From the NCBI RefSeq assembly GCF_963677565.1, contig NZ_OY781981.1:1798001-1862000 (forward strand): a DNA stretch of 64,000 nt. The letters are read 5' to 3'. A program made the translations under genes and the position numbers. Every line of letters starts with the position of its first letter. The stretch's first letter is position 1. Of this stretch, positions 17,295-26,457 are shown one piece after another. Below the pieces are notes generated by a model, which searched no databases, was not told the DNA's origin, and worked only from the letters and a program-made list of their open reading frames with translations. Source of the DNA: an uncultured Draconibacterium sp. (GTDB lineage Bacteria > Bacteroidota > Bacteroidia > Bacteroidales > Prolixibacteraceae).

Positions 17295-20200
17295 AACAAA
17301 AAGCTAAAGTTAAATTGAACTAACGTTTCTTCGCGGCTTTTGTTTAGGGTGGCCGTGATAATTGCCATTTTAAACGGTGAAACCCAGATTCCGGCGCCGT
17401 AGCCGTTGTGCCATTTTGATGAATCTTCACCATCAAGCCAGACTCTTCCAATATCGTCGAAAGCAATTATTCCGAGTTCCCCGGTAAGCAGGTAATTTTT
17501 AAAATCGATGAGTTTAAACCGGAGTTCCGAATTAAAATAGGCACTTGCATCGCCATAAAACCGGGTTTCGCGATAGCCACGTAAATTTGTTTTTCCATCC
17601 AGAATTGCGGCATCGTGAAAATAGTAATCTCCAAATATTTTTTCTCCGCCAATCCTGAATGCAAAAACTGTTCGTGGATATTTGTTAAAGCTTAACAACG
17701 CTGCTGCCGATCCGTTTAATTTAGTAAAATCGGGTTCCTCGCCTTGTAAATTCAGGTAATGACTTACTGAGGCATTTGCAACAAAACCGCGTGTTGGTCT
17801 GAAATCTTTATTTAAGTTTCGGTAATCGTAATAGCCACCCAAAACGGCATAGTGAATTTGACCAAGATTTTCGGGCGTTAAACCATTTTTATCAAAATCG
17901 GTGATAAATTTATTCTCTTCATCTTTGGTGTCGTTGAGTTTCCATTGCGCCATTAAGCCAATTTTATGCTCGTTAATCGGGTGATCTTTGTGCTCATCTT
18001 CCTCGTCGTAGCGCGCCCAAACCGATTCCCCAAAGCGCTTTTGAACGGCCAACCGGGTTACTATTCTTCGCTGTCGAACCTTAAAGTATTTGTAGTCGAA
18101 ACCGCTGTCGGTATACGATGTATTGTTTCCAAAACCATAAAAGTTGGTGGTGTAATTTTCGGTACTCGCATCAATCCCAAAAATGGCATCCAGTCCGTTA
18201 TTTGTAGAGAGCGATTCGAATTGAGCCGTAACGTTAAAAGCTGCATTTTTTATGGCATAATCCCCCAGGACCGAGGTTTTGGAATCGCGTCTGAATTTTT
18301 GTTTGTACCACGACCGGCCATAACCAAAATAAACGCCATCGTCGGCATTGTAACCTCCCGAAGCAAGAGGCATGCCTACATCGCGTTTAAAATATTTCCG
18401 GTCGTATTCGTGAATGATTTTATTATCAGTAAGTTTTGCATTTGTTCTGCCGCTTCCTGTAATCTTTGTACTTTTTTTCAGGTCGTAAACCAATGTTTTG
18501 CTTTTCAGTCCTGTAACGTTCGAATTATTTACAACCACATCTTTATCCTGTCCGCCAATAATTCTGATTATGGGGCCCTTTTTCACTTCACCGCTAATCT
18601 CAAAACGATCTTCCTCGTCCAAACCATAACAAACAATCTCGCGGGTTTCATTTGTATTTATGGTACGTTGGTAAATGAGTTTTCCTTTTGTATCGTCCTT
18701 CTTAATATGGTAAACCGAAATCTCAGTTTCATCATCATTTTTTCGGTTAATTTCAAATAAATCTTTTCGGTCGGTACCCGCAATATTTATCCTTCGGGCC
18801 AGGTATAGATACAGTTCGTGAGCCATCTCTTCCATGTATTGCTTTCTTGCCAGCAGAATTTTAGCCGTTGAATCGGCTACCATCGGCTGCACTTCTTTGG
18901 GGAAAGTTGCCATGGCTTCATTAATGGCTTCCGGCGTCATTCTTTGCATCAGGTCTGCATTCGTTGTTTTCCAGTCTTCCCAATCCATTTGTGTTAGGAA
19001 AGTACGATCAAAATATCGTGCGTTAAATCCAAGTCCGATTACATTTTTTGTGCGGGGCTGAAAATTCTGAAGCTTTGGAAGAATAAAAGGCAGCGATGCT
19101 ATTCCTGGCAAAATCCCCTGGTTGACAAAGAATGTTTGGTCGCGATCGCGTGGTATCGGGCGATAAATGGTTTTTCCATCTTCTTTAAACGAGGCCCATC
19201 GCCATTGGTCGTCGTGACGATCCCAATCGTTTATATAAATATCCAACAAACGAGCACGTAACACTGCCTTTTGGTCAACCTGGTAATCTTCACTTTCAAT
19301 CATGTTGTCCAATACTTCATCAGTGCTGACAATGTCTTTCGAATAGCCAAAACTGGCTAAATCGCTACGGTCTTTTGCCGGCCGTTCTTCAAATAAAAAC
19401 AAGCCGCTTCGCATGTCTTCTTTATATTGCTTAAATAGCGGGTCTTGTGGTACGAAAACTATTTCCGGATTGGTATGAAAAACTCCTGCATGCTCGGCTA
19501 ATACCGCCGCCGGCAAAGCTGCATAGGGATTTGAGGCCGATATCTGATCCTGAACAATGTCTTTGGCAAATGTTGGTTTCATTTCACTTGGCAGGGCGCC
19601 TTCAGCATATTTTTCCAGAGAACGCAATACATATTGGTGCCCTTTTTCATTTTCCATGCGGACTGATTTCGTTTGTTGTCCACCACCTCGTTTTAGCAAA
19701 GTTAGTCCACCTTTTTCTTTACTGATGTCAAAAACACGCGCTTCAATCGGTGTTTCCCAAACTTCTCGGTAGTTTTCTCCCATCCACTTTTTGTATTTTT
19801 CTGTGGCTGAGTATTGTTTGCTGGCGTATGTTGTGTGCGTATTTTCCTTAAAAAGAGCCTCTCGTTTGGCGGTGAGGTTTTCTTCGGTTTTTGCACTGCC
19901 TGTGTAAAGTGTTTTGCTAAAAACCGGCTCCTGTGTTCCGTTGTCAATGGTGAAAAAGTTCAATGCCACTGTGCCGTTTTCATATACATCAATTCGCGAA
20001 ATGCCCGCACTGTTAGTGGCAAAATCGGCTTTTTTATTGTTTACGAATTCTTGCTGAACAAGCGACCCGCTAATTACCTGGTGGATACTGTCGGTTTGAA
20101 TGTATTGCAAACTATTTTCAAGCGCTGATGCATAAATTACATTTGGGAAGCGGTGTAATACACTGTGAAGTTGCTGACGTAGGTTTCGGTAATTTGGATG

Positions 20201-20893
20201 AACCAAATCGTTTTTGCCACCCAGCGTATTTTTATAAATAGAATAAGGAAATCCAAAAATATTTACAAGCGCTGGGAATTGGCCTCCGTGAGGACCATAC
20301 GACTCCAACGGGTGGTAGCCCGCAAGAATTACCGTTTTATCTTTGTTCATTCGCAACGCATCCTGCAGCCATATAAAAACATCTTCATCATCTTCAATAC
20401 CACATTTCCCATAACGAGTGTCGAGAGCTGTCAGCCACCAGTAAGTATCTATCAGAATAACAGTTAACTGATCACTCAGTTGAACTTCAGTGGGCCCCGG
20501 GCAACCCCAGTCATTTGTGTAAACCTCATTGTCAGGAAACTGCTTGCGAAGTGCTTTAGCAACTTTTTTGGTTTGCTTTTTCCCATTTCGCCATTCGTTA
20601 AAACCATTGGCAAAAAGCAGCGGAGTGTTGTTATTCGAAATTTGAGGATAAAAAGTGTAAACCGTTTTGTCCTCTTCTATAGTGTAATCCGAAAAGTTTC
20701 CCAAATAAACAAAAGCATTTGGTTGTGGAGTGTTGGTAAGTTCATTGAGAAATTGATTTTGTTCAGGACTTAAACCCTGTGCCGTATTTCCGGTGAGGAA
20801 CACACTGTATTCAATTTTCTCTTGCCCAATAACCGGCCAAAACAAGCTGTTTATAAAAAGGAGTAGAAGAATGCATCTTTTAACCAAATTCAT
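17291..20893 (-). CDS. Fusion: degenerate metallophosphatase, kinase-like region and BamA/TamA-type outer-membrane barrel
   Basis: A 1200-residue exported protein (signal peptide 1-23). Residues 25-330 look like a calcineurin-type phosphatase, but its motifs are eroded: FLTGNTAQ where GDAGD-type ligands are expected, YLGNFSDY for GDxxY, and SALENSLQY in place of GHxHSLQ. Only AGYHPLESYGPHGG keeps histidines. Residues 400-600 carry a kinase-like pattern: GGGQQTKSVRMEN...YVLRSLEK, then YINDWDRHDDQW (554-564) and PRDRDQTF (581-588), recalling the catalytic DRHxxN and DxD motifs of HipA, CotH or Fam20-like kinases. The C-terminal part of about 400 residues is a surface-antigen barrel ending FNFSFLF. 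ATG 20893 is preferred to a TTG three codons upstream. Confidence 0.8.
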   Translation of the reverse strand: MNLVKRCILLLLFINSLFWPVIGQEKIEYSVFLTGNTAQGLSPEQNQFLNELTNTPQPNAFVYLGNFSDYTIEEDKTVYTFYPQISNNNTPLLFANGFNEWRNGKKQTKKVAKALRKQFPDNEVYTNDWGCPGPTEVQLSDQLTVILIDTYWWLTALDTRYGKCGIEDDEDVFIWLQDALRMNKDKTVILAGYHPLESYGPHGGQFPALVNIFGFPYSIYKNTLGGKNDLVHPNYRNLRQQLHSVLHRFPNVIYASALENSLQYIQTDSIHQVISGSLVQQEFVNNKKADFATNSAGISRIDVYENGTVALNFFTIDNGTQEPVFSKTLYTGSAKTEENLTAKREALFKENTHTTYASKQYSATEKYKKWMGENYREVWETPIEARVFDISKEKGGLTLLKRGGGQQTKSVRMENEKGHQYVLRSLEKYAEGALPSEMKPTFAKDIVQDQISASNPYAALPAAVLAEHAGVFHTNPEIVFVPQDPLFKQYKEDMRSGLFLFEERPAKDRSDLASFGYSKDIVSTDEVLDNMIESEDYQVDQKAVLRARLLDIYINDWDRHDDQWRWASFKEDGKTIYRPIPRDRDQTFFVNQGILPGIASLPFILPKLQNFQPRTKNVIGLGFNARYFDRTFLTQMDWEDWKTTNADLMQRMTPEAINEAMATFPKEVQPMVADSTAKILLARKQYMEEMAHELYLYLARRINIAGTDRKDLFEINRKNDDETEISVYHIKKDDTKGKLIYQRTINTNETREIVCYGLDEEDRFEISGEVKKGPIIRIIGGQDKDVVVNNSNVTGLKSKTLVYDLKKSTKITGSGRTNAKLTDNKIIHEYDRKYFKRDVGMPLASGGYNADDGVYFGYGRSWYKQKFRRDSKTSVLGDYAIKNAAFNVTAQFESLSTNNGLDAIFGIDASTENYTTNFYGFGNNTSYTDSGFDYKYFKVRQRRIVTRLAVQKRFGESVWARYDEEDEHKDHPINEHKIGLMAQWKLNDTKDEENKFITDFDKNGLTPENLGQIHYAVLGGYYDYRNLNKDFRPTRGFVANASVSHYLNLQGEEPDFTKLNGSAAALLSFNKYPRTVFAFRIGGEKIFGDYYFHDAAILDGKTNLRGYRETRFYGDASAYFNSELRFKLIDFKNYLLTGELGIIAFDDIGRVWLDGEDSSKWHNGYGAGIWVSPFKMAIITATLNKSREETLVQFNFSFLF

Positions 20894-21132
20894 ATTAACC
20901 AAATCTTATTAGTTCGTTGCAATTACTTCCATCAAATTACAACAAAATTGTGGGTTTACTTATTCGTTTTTTTGCAAAGAAACCACCTAAAAATACAAGT
21001 TCCCTGCTTATTGTTGTTTACTTTGAATCAAAAGTAGTTATTTTTAACTTCACTAAATTTCTGATAGTCCTGTTTGCGGTAAGAAAGCAAATAGCTGTCG
21101 GGAGCAGAAAGAAAGGATTAAAAACCGGTTTT

Positions 21133-22293
21133 ATGAATATAGTAGAAGAGGTAAAAGTTTATGTGATAAAATATTACGAGGAAAAAGTATCTGCCTTGTT
21201 AAATTATCATTCAATTGAACACACCCGTTTGGTTGCACATGTTTCGGAAGCTATTGCTGATGACGAGAACCTGGATGAACGTAACAAAAGTATTGTGGTG
21301 GTGGCGGCCTGGTTTCACGATATTGGCCATGCAGTTTCGTTAAACAACCACGAAGAAGAAAGTTGTAAGATTGCCCGTAACTTTTTAAACGAAAAAGGCA
21401 TTGATGAGGAGTTTATTGTGGAGGTTGAAAAATGCATCCGGTCAACCAAGATGGGTGCGCCGAAAAATTCGTTGCTGGAAGAAATAATTGGCGATGCCGA
21501 TCATGCACATGCAGGAATGGACAATTTTATGCAAATATCGAACCTGCTGAGAAAGGAGATGTGCAATTTTGTTGAGCGGAAATGTTCGAAGTTGGATTAC
21601 TGGAAACAAACGTTGGAGTTTATTCTTGAAGTTGAATTTTATACGGATTATGCAAAAGATAATTTCGAACCGGTTCGTATTGAGAACATTAAAAAGGTTG
21701 AAAAACGTATAAAAAAGCTCTCCACAGATAATGCATCGGAATTGCCGAAAAAAGCACCTAAGAGTACTGCTCGAGGTATCGAGACCATGTTCCGTTTAAC
21801 GGCACGTAACCAAATAAATCTGAGTTCAATTGCTGATAATAAGGCCAATATCATGCTCACGATTAACGCTGTTTTGGTTTCAGCGCTGATGAGTACAAGT
21901 GCTCTGACTTTGCGCACCAGCGAGCAGAATTTTCTGGTTCCCGGAATTATACTGATAGTAGGCTGTTTGATTTCGTTGGTATTTGCAATTCTTTCTGTAA
22001 TTCCGAAATATGGCAAAGGTGATTACAGCGATGAAGACCTGAAAAAACGAAAACTTAACCTTTTGTTTTTTGGTAACTTCTTTAATATGCCGTACGAGAA
22101 ATATGAAAAAGGCGTGAAAGAAATGATGAACGATTACGATTATTTGTACGGGACGCTCACCAAGGACCAATACAACCTTGGGAAAGTACTGGCTCAGAAA
22201 TATAAATTACTGCGTTATTCGTACCACGTATTTATGGCCAGTTTTGTAGTCGCAGTACTCACATTCTTAGCTCTTTACCTATCTAAAATATAG
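21133..22293 (+). CDS. HD-domain protein fused to a Pycsar-type membrane effector (PycTM, DUF5706)
   Basis: A 386-residue protein. Residues 20-180 form an HD phosphohydrolase domain, with metal-site motifs H30 (SIEHT), H62-D63 (WFHDIGH) and D121 (IGDADHAHAGM). After a linker, residues 214-246 hold the PycTM signature (RNQINLSSIADNKANIMLTINA), followed by membrane segments at about 242-258, 268-290 and 364-383. In Pycsar systems PycTM effectors damage the membrane when a cyclic pyrimidine nucleotide is made. The start at ATG 21133 is chosen because the 72 codons before it in frame look non-coding. A class III cyclase gene begins 15 bp after the stop, so both are likely one operon. The role of the HD domain is unknown; it could limit the signal. 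Confidence 0.85.
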   Translation: MNIVEEVKVYVIKYYEEKVSALLNYHSIEHTRLVAHVSEAIADDENLDERNKSIVVVAAWFHDIGHAVSLNNHEEESCKIARNFLNEKGIDEEFIVEVEKCIRSTKMGAPKNSLLEEIIGDADHAHAGMDNFMQISNLLRKEMCNFVERKCSKLDYWKQTLEFILEVEFYTDYAKDNFEPVRIENIKKVEKRIKKLSTDNASELPKKAPKSTARGIETMFRLTARNQINLSSIADNKANIMLTINAVLVSALMSTSALTLRTSEQNFLVPGIILIVGCLISLVFAILSVIPKYGKGDYSDEDLKKRKLNLLFFGNFFNMPYEKYEKGVKEMMNDYDYLYGTLTKDQYNLGKVLAQKYKLLRYSYHVFMASFVVAVLTFLALYLSKI

Positions 22294-22308
22294 AAAACGA
22301 TTTTGTGA

Positions 22309-23433
22309 ATGCCAAAACTTGAAAGAACATATAAAGGTGCCATGCGGCGATATCAGCTGCAGTTGCTGTTGTTTTCGCTCATTTACTGGAACCTTGTAAT
22401 ACGTTTTGCCATTTTTATGCGTATGCTTGGTGCCCGCGACGATCATATGGCAGACATGTTGTCGAAGGGGATGAATTTTTTGGTAGATGAAATTGTTTCG
22501 TCATCAGTGGTAATTTCTGTGTTTGCCGCGTTAAGTTGGTTTACGCTAAATATGTTGTATCCCAGGATGGTGCGCAATTTTAAGATGCGCAGGCTGGCAG
22601 TTGGAGTTGTACTCCTCGACATTGTTATATTTTTGATTATTAGCGTACTGTTGGGCATCGTACACTACGGAGTGAGCCAGGATCTTAGTCTTGCTGAGTC
22701 GGTTTCGCATTTGCCCAGGTTTTTGTTCAATTCAACGATACTGTTTTTTCTTATCGTACTTTTTATTGGCGGCTATGTGTACCAGCTTTTAAATACGCTT
22801 TTGCATCAGGTCGGTTATGCTCCGCTTGGTAAAATAATGATGGGCTATTATCAAAAGCCGCGCGAAGAAGATTTGATTTTTATGTTTCTCGATTTGCAGT
22901 CGTCAACCACAGTTGCCGAGAAATTGGGCCATAAAAAATACAGCTATTTTATTCAGGATTGTTTTAAATGTGTTTCCAATTCGCTTTTGGCTACCCGCGG
23001 TCGTGTTTATCAGTTTGTTGGCGATGAGGTAGTTATATCGTGGGATGCCAAAAAGCCAACGTGCTACAAGGGAGCGGTAGACTTTTATTATCTCTACGAA
23101 AAAGCTCTGAATAAACGGCGCGATTATTTTGAAAGAGAATATGGTATGGTGCCGGTTTTTACGGCCTCGTTAAATGTTGGAAAAGTGATGGCGGCCGAGG
23201 TTGGCGAAATTAAACGCGAGTTGGCTTTTCATGGAGATGTGCTGAACACTGCTGCACGCATTCAAAAACAATGTAAAAGGTACCGGAAACGCATTTTGGT
23301 TACCCGCGAATTTGCTGTGCGACTGATTAAAAATACCAAAGAATACAAAATTGAATATGTTGATCTTGTTAAGTTCTTTGGCAAGAAAAAATCGATAAAA
23401 ATTTACGAAGTGCACAAAGTTGAAGACAATTAA
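22309..23433 (+). CDS. Membrane class III nucleotide cyclase with atypical base-selecting residues
   Basis: A 374-residue protein with four membrane helices (about 20-38, 62-84, 95-118 and 137-160) and a cytoplasmic class III cyclase domain (about 185-374). Metal-binding Asp residues are D195 (FMFLDLQSST) and D239 (QFVGDEVVISW). The transition-state pair is N313 and R317 (LNTAARIQ). The two residues that select a purine base in adenylate cyclases, Lys and Asp, are Gln235 and Ala306 here by alignment to the fixed motifs. The domain should therefore be active but may use another base. It is the second gene of a probable two-gene operon with the HD-PycTM protein. It overlaps the convergent pyruvate kinase gene by 4 bp at the stop codons. 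Confidence 0.85.
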   Translation: MPKLERTYKGAMRRYQLQLLLFSLIYWNLVIRFAIFMRMLGARDDHMADMLSKGMNFLVDEIVSSSVVISVFAALSWFTLNMLYPRMVRNFKMRRLAVGVVLLDIVIFLIISVLLGIVHYGVSQDLSLAESVSHLPRFLFNSTILFFLIVLFIGGYVYQLLNTLLHQVGYAPLGKIMMGYYQKPREEDLIFMFLDLQSSTTVAEKLGHKKYSYFIQDCFKCVSNSLLATRGRVYQFVGDEVVISWDAKKPTCYKGAVDFYYLYEKALNKRRDYFEREYGMVPVFTASLNVGKVMAAEVGEIKRELAFHGDVLNTAARIQKQCKRYRKRILVTREFAVRLIKNTKEYKIEYVDLVKFFGKKKSIKIYEVHKVEDN

Positions 23434-25298
23434 ACGTCGAACTGATCGTGCGAAAGCTGCAAATCTTCTGCATTCTCCAATCGTGGCAGCAAGGTATCTT
23501 TCTTTTTCTGGAAACGTTGCATTCTCCGAAGTATCTTATCCAGCATTTTCACCGCTTTTGTAATGTAAAAACCTTTGTTCAGCATTACACACTCGGCCCG
23601 GTTGGCCAGCGCAGCATCGGTAATTTCGGCCCGCGAAGGAACACCTTTTTTGGCCAGATTCTCCAAAACCTGCGTTGCCCAAACATCGGGAATATGTGCG
23701 GCTTCGCAAATGCGTAAAATCTCTTCCTGTATCGATGCAAAATTGTTCCAGCCGGTTTCAATGGCCAAATCGCCACGGGCAATCATTACCCCAATCGGGT
23801 AGGTTTTCATCCCTTTTAGCAGAATGAGTGGCAGGTTTTTAAAACCTTTGTTCGTTTCAATTTTGAAGATTATTCCGAGTTCTGCGTCCAGTTCATTTAG
23901 TTCGTCTAAAAGTTCCTGAACGTCAGATTCCGAGTTTACAAAGGAGAAGTTGATGGCGTCGGCTTGCTGCGCGACAAATTTCAGATCGTTTTTGTCTTTT
24001 TCCGTCAGACCGCTAATTTGCAGATCTGAGTCGGGAAGATTTATGCCTTTGTCAGCTTTAAGCTTTCCGCCAGAGTTGCGTGCGTAGGTAATTCTGATTT
24101 TCAGTGATGCAGCCTCAGCTTCTTCAATAATTCCTTCAATTTTACCATCATCAAAATAAATTGGCTCGCCGGCTTTTACGTCGTTAAATATGGCGGGAAG
24201 TGTACAGGAAATATGAGCCGGAACCAGCACTGTTCCATCTTCGGCTAACTCTGCATTTTCTCCGGCAATGGCTTCGCGGGTCAGTACCAGAATATCATCA
24301 ATTTTCAAGCTAATGAATTGTTCAAGTGGTAATAACTCCCCGGTTTTTACAATCTCTTTCCCCGACTTTTTAGTTCGTTTTAATATTAAATCTGTTCCTG
24401 AAGTAAGGTAGGCTGATTCGTGACAAATTCCCCAGCGGCCGGCTCCTTCGCGGCCTTCCATAGTAATTTTGCATTTTTTATCTCGGCTGTCGGTAAACAA
24501 AATTTGCGAATGTCGTTTAACATTGGCCAGCCAGTCTTCATCAACCGGAATAATTGCATCGGGTTTGCTTGCTGGTCTTTCGGCGCCTTGTGGTGCCAGC
24601 CAAACCCGTGCCGGTTTAATAACCTGGCCAAGCACGTTACGTGTTGGTTTTATGCGCAACACCTGCGGACCGGGTTTAATTTCTCCTGTGCGTAATTTTG
24701 GGCCGGCAAGGTCCATCATTACTTTGCAGTTTTTGCGCAATGTTTTTTTGGCCTGCTTTACATTGTCGATCATTTGTAGCCATTTTTCATGATCGTCGTG
24801 TGCACAGTTGATACGGGCACTGTTCATTCCTGCTTCCAACAGATTTTGTACAAATTCATAATCAGTAGCGGCTTCTCCCGGAAGAGTAACCATGATGCGT
24901 GTTAAGCGTTTTTTCGACTTGTAGCCAAATAACAGTTTTGTATTTCGTTTGAGCAGTTTGCGACTTTCGAAAGTGCGAACCACTCCCGGAATATCTTCAA
25001 CAACAGGATTATTCAGAAGGTGGTTGATGATGGTTTTAGCATTGAGTAAACTGTCCATTACATGCGCCTCAATACTGGACAGGCTCGACAATCCGAGGTC
25101 GCGCAATTTTTGTTGTAACTCATCAATTTCAAAAGTACGGAAGGCCATGTAATGAACCAGGTTCCGCGCACTTCGCCGGTATACAGGTAGCACACGGTTA
25201 ATTTTTTCTGCGTATTTGTCTTCAAACTCTTTTGCCTTGGCAACGATTTCGTTTAGTTGGGCATTAATTTGTTCAAGTTCTTCCGGATTGATTTTCAT
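23430..25298 (-). CDS. Pyruvate kinase-like protein with N-terminal extension
   Basis: A 622-residue protein. The catalytic barrel is recognisable: MDLAGPKLRTGEI, IYFDDGKIEG, FSFVNSESDVQ, IIFKIETNKGF (catalytic Lys/metal Glu region) and VMIARGDLAIETGW. The C-terminal portion ends soon after VMLNKG, where ordinary enzymes have VMLSGET and a further regulatory domain, so that domain is missing. An extra helical region of about 130 residues precedes the barrel. Pyruvate kinase converts phosphoenolpyruvate and ADP to pyruvate and ATP. This long, tail-less type is distinct from the usual PykA/PykF and may have other regulation or substrate preference. It stands alone, convergent with the cyclase gene. 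Confidence 0.85.
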   Translation of the reverse strand: MKINPEELEQINAQLNEIVAKAKEFEDKYAEKINRVLPVYRRSARNLVHYMAFRTFEIDELQQKLRDLGLSSLSSIEAHVMDSLLNAKTIINHLLNNPVVEDIPGVVRTFESRKLLKRNTKLLFGYKSKKRLTRIMVTLPGEAATDYEFVQNLLEAGMNSARINCAHDDHEKWLQMIDNVKQAKKTLRKNCKVMMDLAGPKLRTGEIKPGPQVLRIKPTRNVLGQVIKPARVWLAPQGAERPASKPDAIIPVDEDWLANVKRHSQILFTDSRDKKCKITMEGREGAGRWGICHESAYLTSGTDLILKRTKKSGKEIVKTGELLPLEQFISLKIDDILVLTREAIAGENAELAEDGTVLVPAHISCTLPAIFNDVKAGEPIYFDDGKIEGIIEEAEAASLKIRITYARNSGGKLKADKGINLPDSDLQISGLTEKDKNDLKFVAQQADAINFSFVNSESDVQELLDELNELDAELGIIFKIETNKGFKNLPLILLKGMKTYPIGVMIARGDLAIETGWNNFASIQEEILRICEAAHIPDVWATQVLENLAKKGVPSRAEITDAALANRAECVMLNKGFYITKAVKMLDKILRRMQRFQKKKDTLLPRLENAEDLQLSHDQFDV

Positions 25299-25578
25299 TA
25301 CTGGCTCATTGAATTAAGGATAATGAAAGTACGACTTTTTTTAAGAAATCGCTTTAACCATTGCTTGCAATTGGATAAGAATTTTAACGATTTTTCACTT
25401 TACGTATTGATATAAGCACTTCACGAATCTTCTCTACCAACCTGTTCTTTCATCTGCTATTTTCGAAAGTAGAAAACAGAAAACATGAAATGAGCATGTA
25501 GATGGATTCGCGCTAATTGAAACGTTTAAGTGCAAAGCGAATTCCATACGATGCCTTTTAAGAAAACGATATTATCGT

Positions 25579-26349
25579 ATGAAAACTAGCATTATTGTAT
25601 GTACTTACAATGAGGAAGAAACGATTTTTAATGTTGTTGCCTCTTGTTGTAAGCACAATCCCGAAGCCGAAATTATCGTAGTTGACGACGGTTCAACCGA
25701 TGGAACCGAAAGTGTTCTTGAAACCCTTTCGTTACACTACAAATTCGACTATTTAAAGTTGCCTGAAAACCATGGAAAGAGTTATGCAATGGCTTATGGT
25801 GCTGAGTACGCGAGCAACGAAATCTTACTTTTTATCAACGCCAATCTTACAAATCTGAGAGAGGAGCATTTTGAAGCGATGCTTTCCCCGATTGTGAATC
25901 AGGAAGCTGACATGGTAGTGGGTAATCCTCTCTCATTTACAATTGATTACGGCATTAATCCTTACAAAACCTTTATGGGTGAAAAGGCGGTGTTGAAAAG
26001 CGACTTTCTTCCAATTTTAAAAGATGTAAAGGAAATACTTTTTGGTGTTGAGGCATTTATTACCATTTACTACCAGGCGCTGCGGAAAAGGATTGCCTAC
26101 CAGGCACTGAATGGCTTGGAGAAGAAGAACACAGCTCCGGAGAAATATACCGTTGAAAAAACTTCGGGCAGAGATAAGGAAATTGCCAATGCCATAATCT
26201 CAAATATCGATTTGATAACCAAACGCATTCAGAACAATATTCAGAATTCGCAAAACTACACACAGTCAACTATTTCGAGTGTACAACTAGAGTTAAACCA
26301 ATACATGAAGCACCTGAAAGAGCAGATCGTAAAAGTTGAAACGATATAA
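25579..26349 (+). CDS. Glycosyltransferase family 2-like protein with altered DxD motif
   Basis: A 256-residue protein. The N-terminal 120 residues form a GT-A fold typical of family 2 (SIIVCTYNEEETI, IIVVDDGSTDGT, NHGKSYAMAYGAEYA). Where active enzymes have a metal-binding DxD (usually DADL), this one has N87-A88-N89 (LLFINANLTN), so both metal ligands are changed to Asn. The later part (about 190-256) is helical with heptad-like spacing and Gln/Asn-rich (SNIDLITKRIQNNIQNSQNYTQ), unlike a normal GT2 tail. No other polysaccharide gene is near. It may be a non-catalytic sugar-nucleotide-binding or regulatory protein. The family fold is clear, the function is not. Confidence 0.75.
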   Translation: MKTSIIVCTYNEEETIFNVVASCCKHNPEAEIIVVDDGSTDGTESVLETLSLHYKFDYLKLPENHGKSYAMAYGAEYASNEILLFINANLTNLREEHFEAMLSPIVNQEADMVVGNPLSFTIDYGINPYKTFMGEKAVLKSDFLPILKDVKEILFGVEAFITIYYQALRKRIAYQALNGLEKKNTAPEKYTVEKTSGRDKEIANAIISNIDLITKRIQNNIQNSQNYTQSTISSVQLELNQYMKHLKEQIVKVETI

Positions 26350-26414
26350 AAGCACTTCAGGTGTAAATATTGTCATTCTGCTCAGTTTAATAAATAGTTA
26401 GTAATCAGTAGGGT

Positions 26415-26422
26415 TACTTTTG
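26415..26422 (+). promoter_or_regulatory. Bacteroidota -7 promoter element for the RND operon
   Basis: TACTTTTG fits TAnnTTTG exactly and lies 36 bp before the adaptor ATG at 26458. A clear -33 element was not found. Confidence 0.4.
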
Positions 26423-26457
26423 GCCAATATTTTCGGAATCATTAAAAAAGTCACAAT

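Noticed and set aside
18000..18760. Long open frame on the plus strand opposite the barrel-fusion gene
   Set aside because: It is antisense to a well-supported 1200-residue gene and its translation has no recognisable motif.
20917..21132. Upstream extension of the HD-PycTM frame by 72 codons
   Set aside because: The extra residues (start MQLLPSNYNK) do not resemble a domain, and the HD domain begins cleanly at ATG 21133.
25299..25578. Possible small RNA in the 280-bp gap before the glycosyltransferase
   Set aside because: Only a short ACGAT-ATT-ATCGT palindrome at the start codon was found, too short to support a call.
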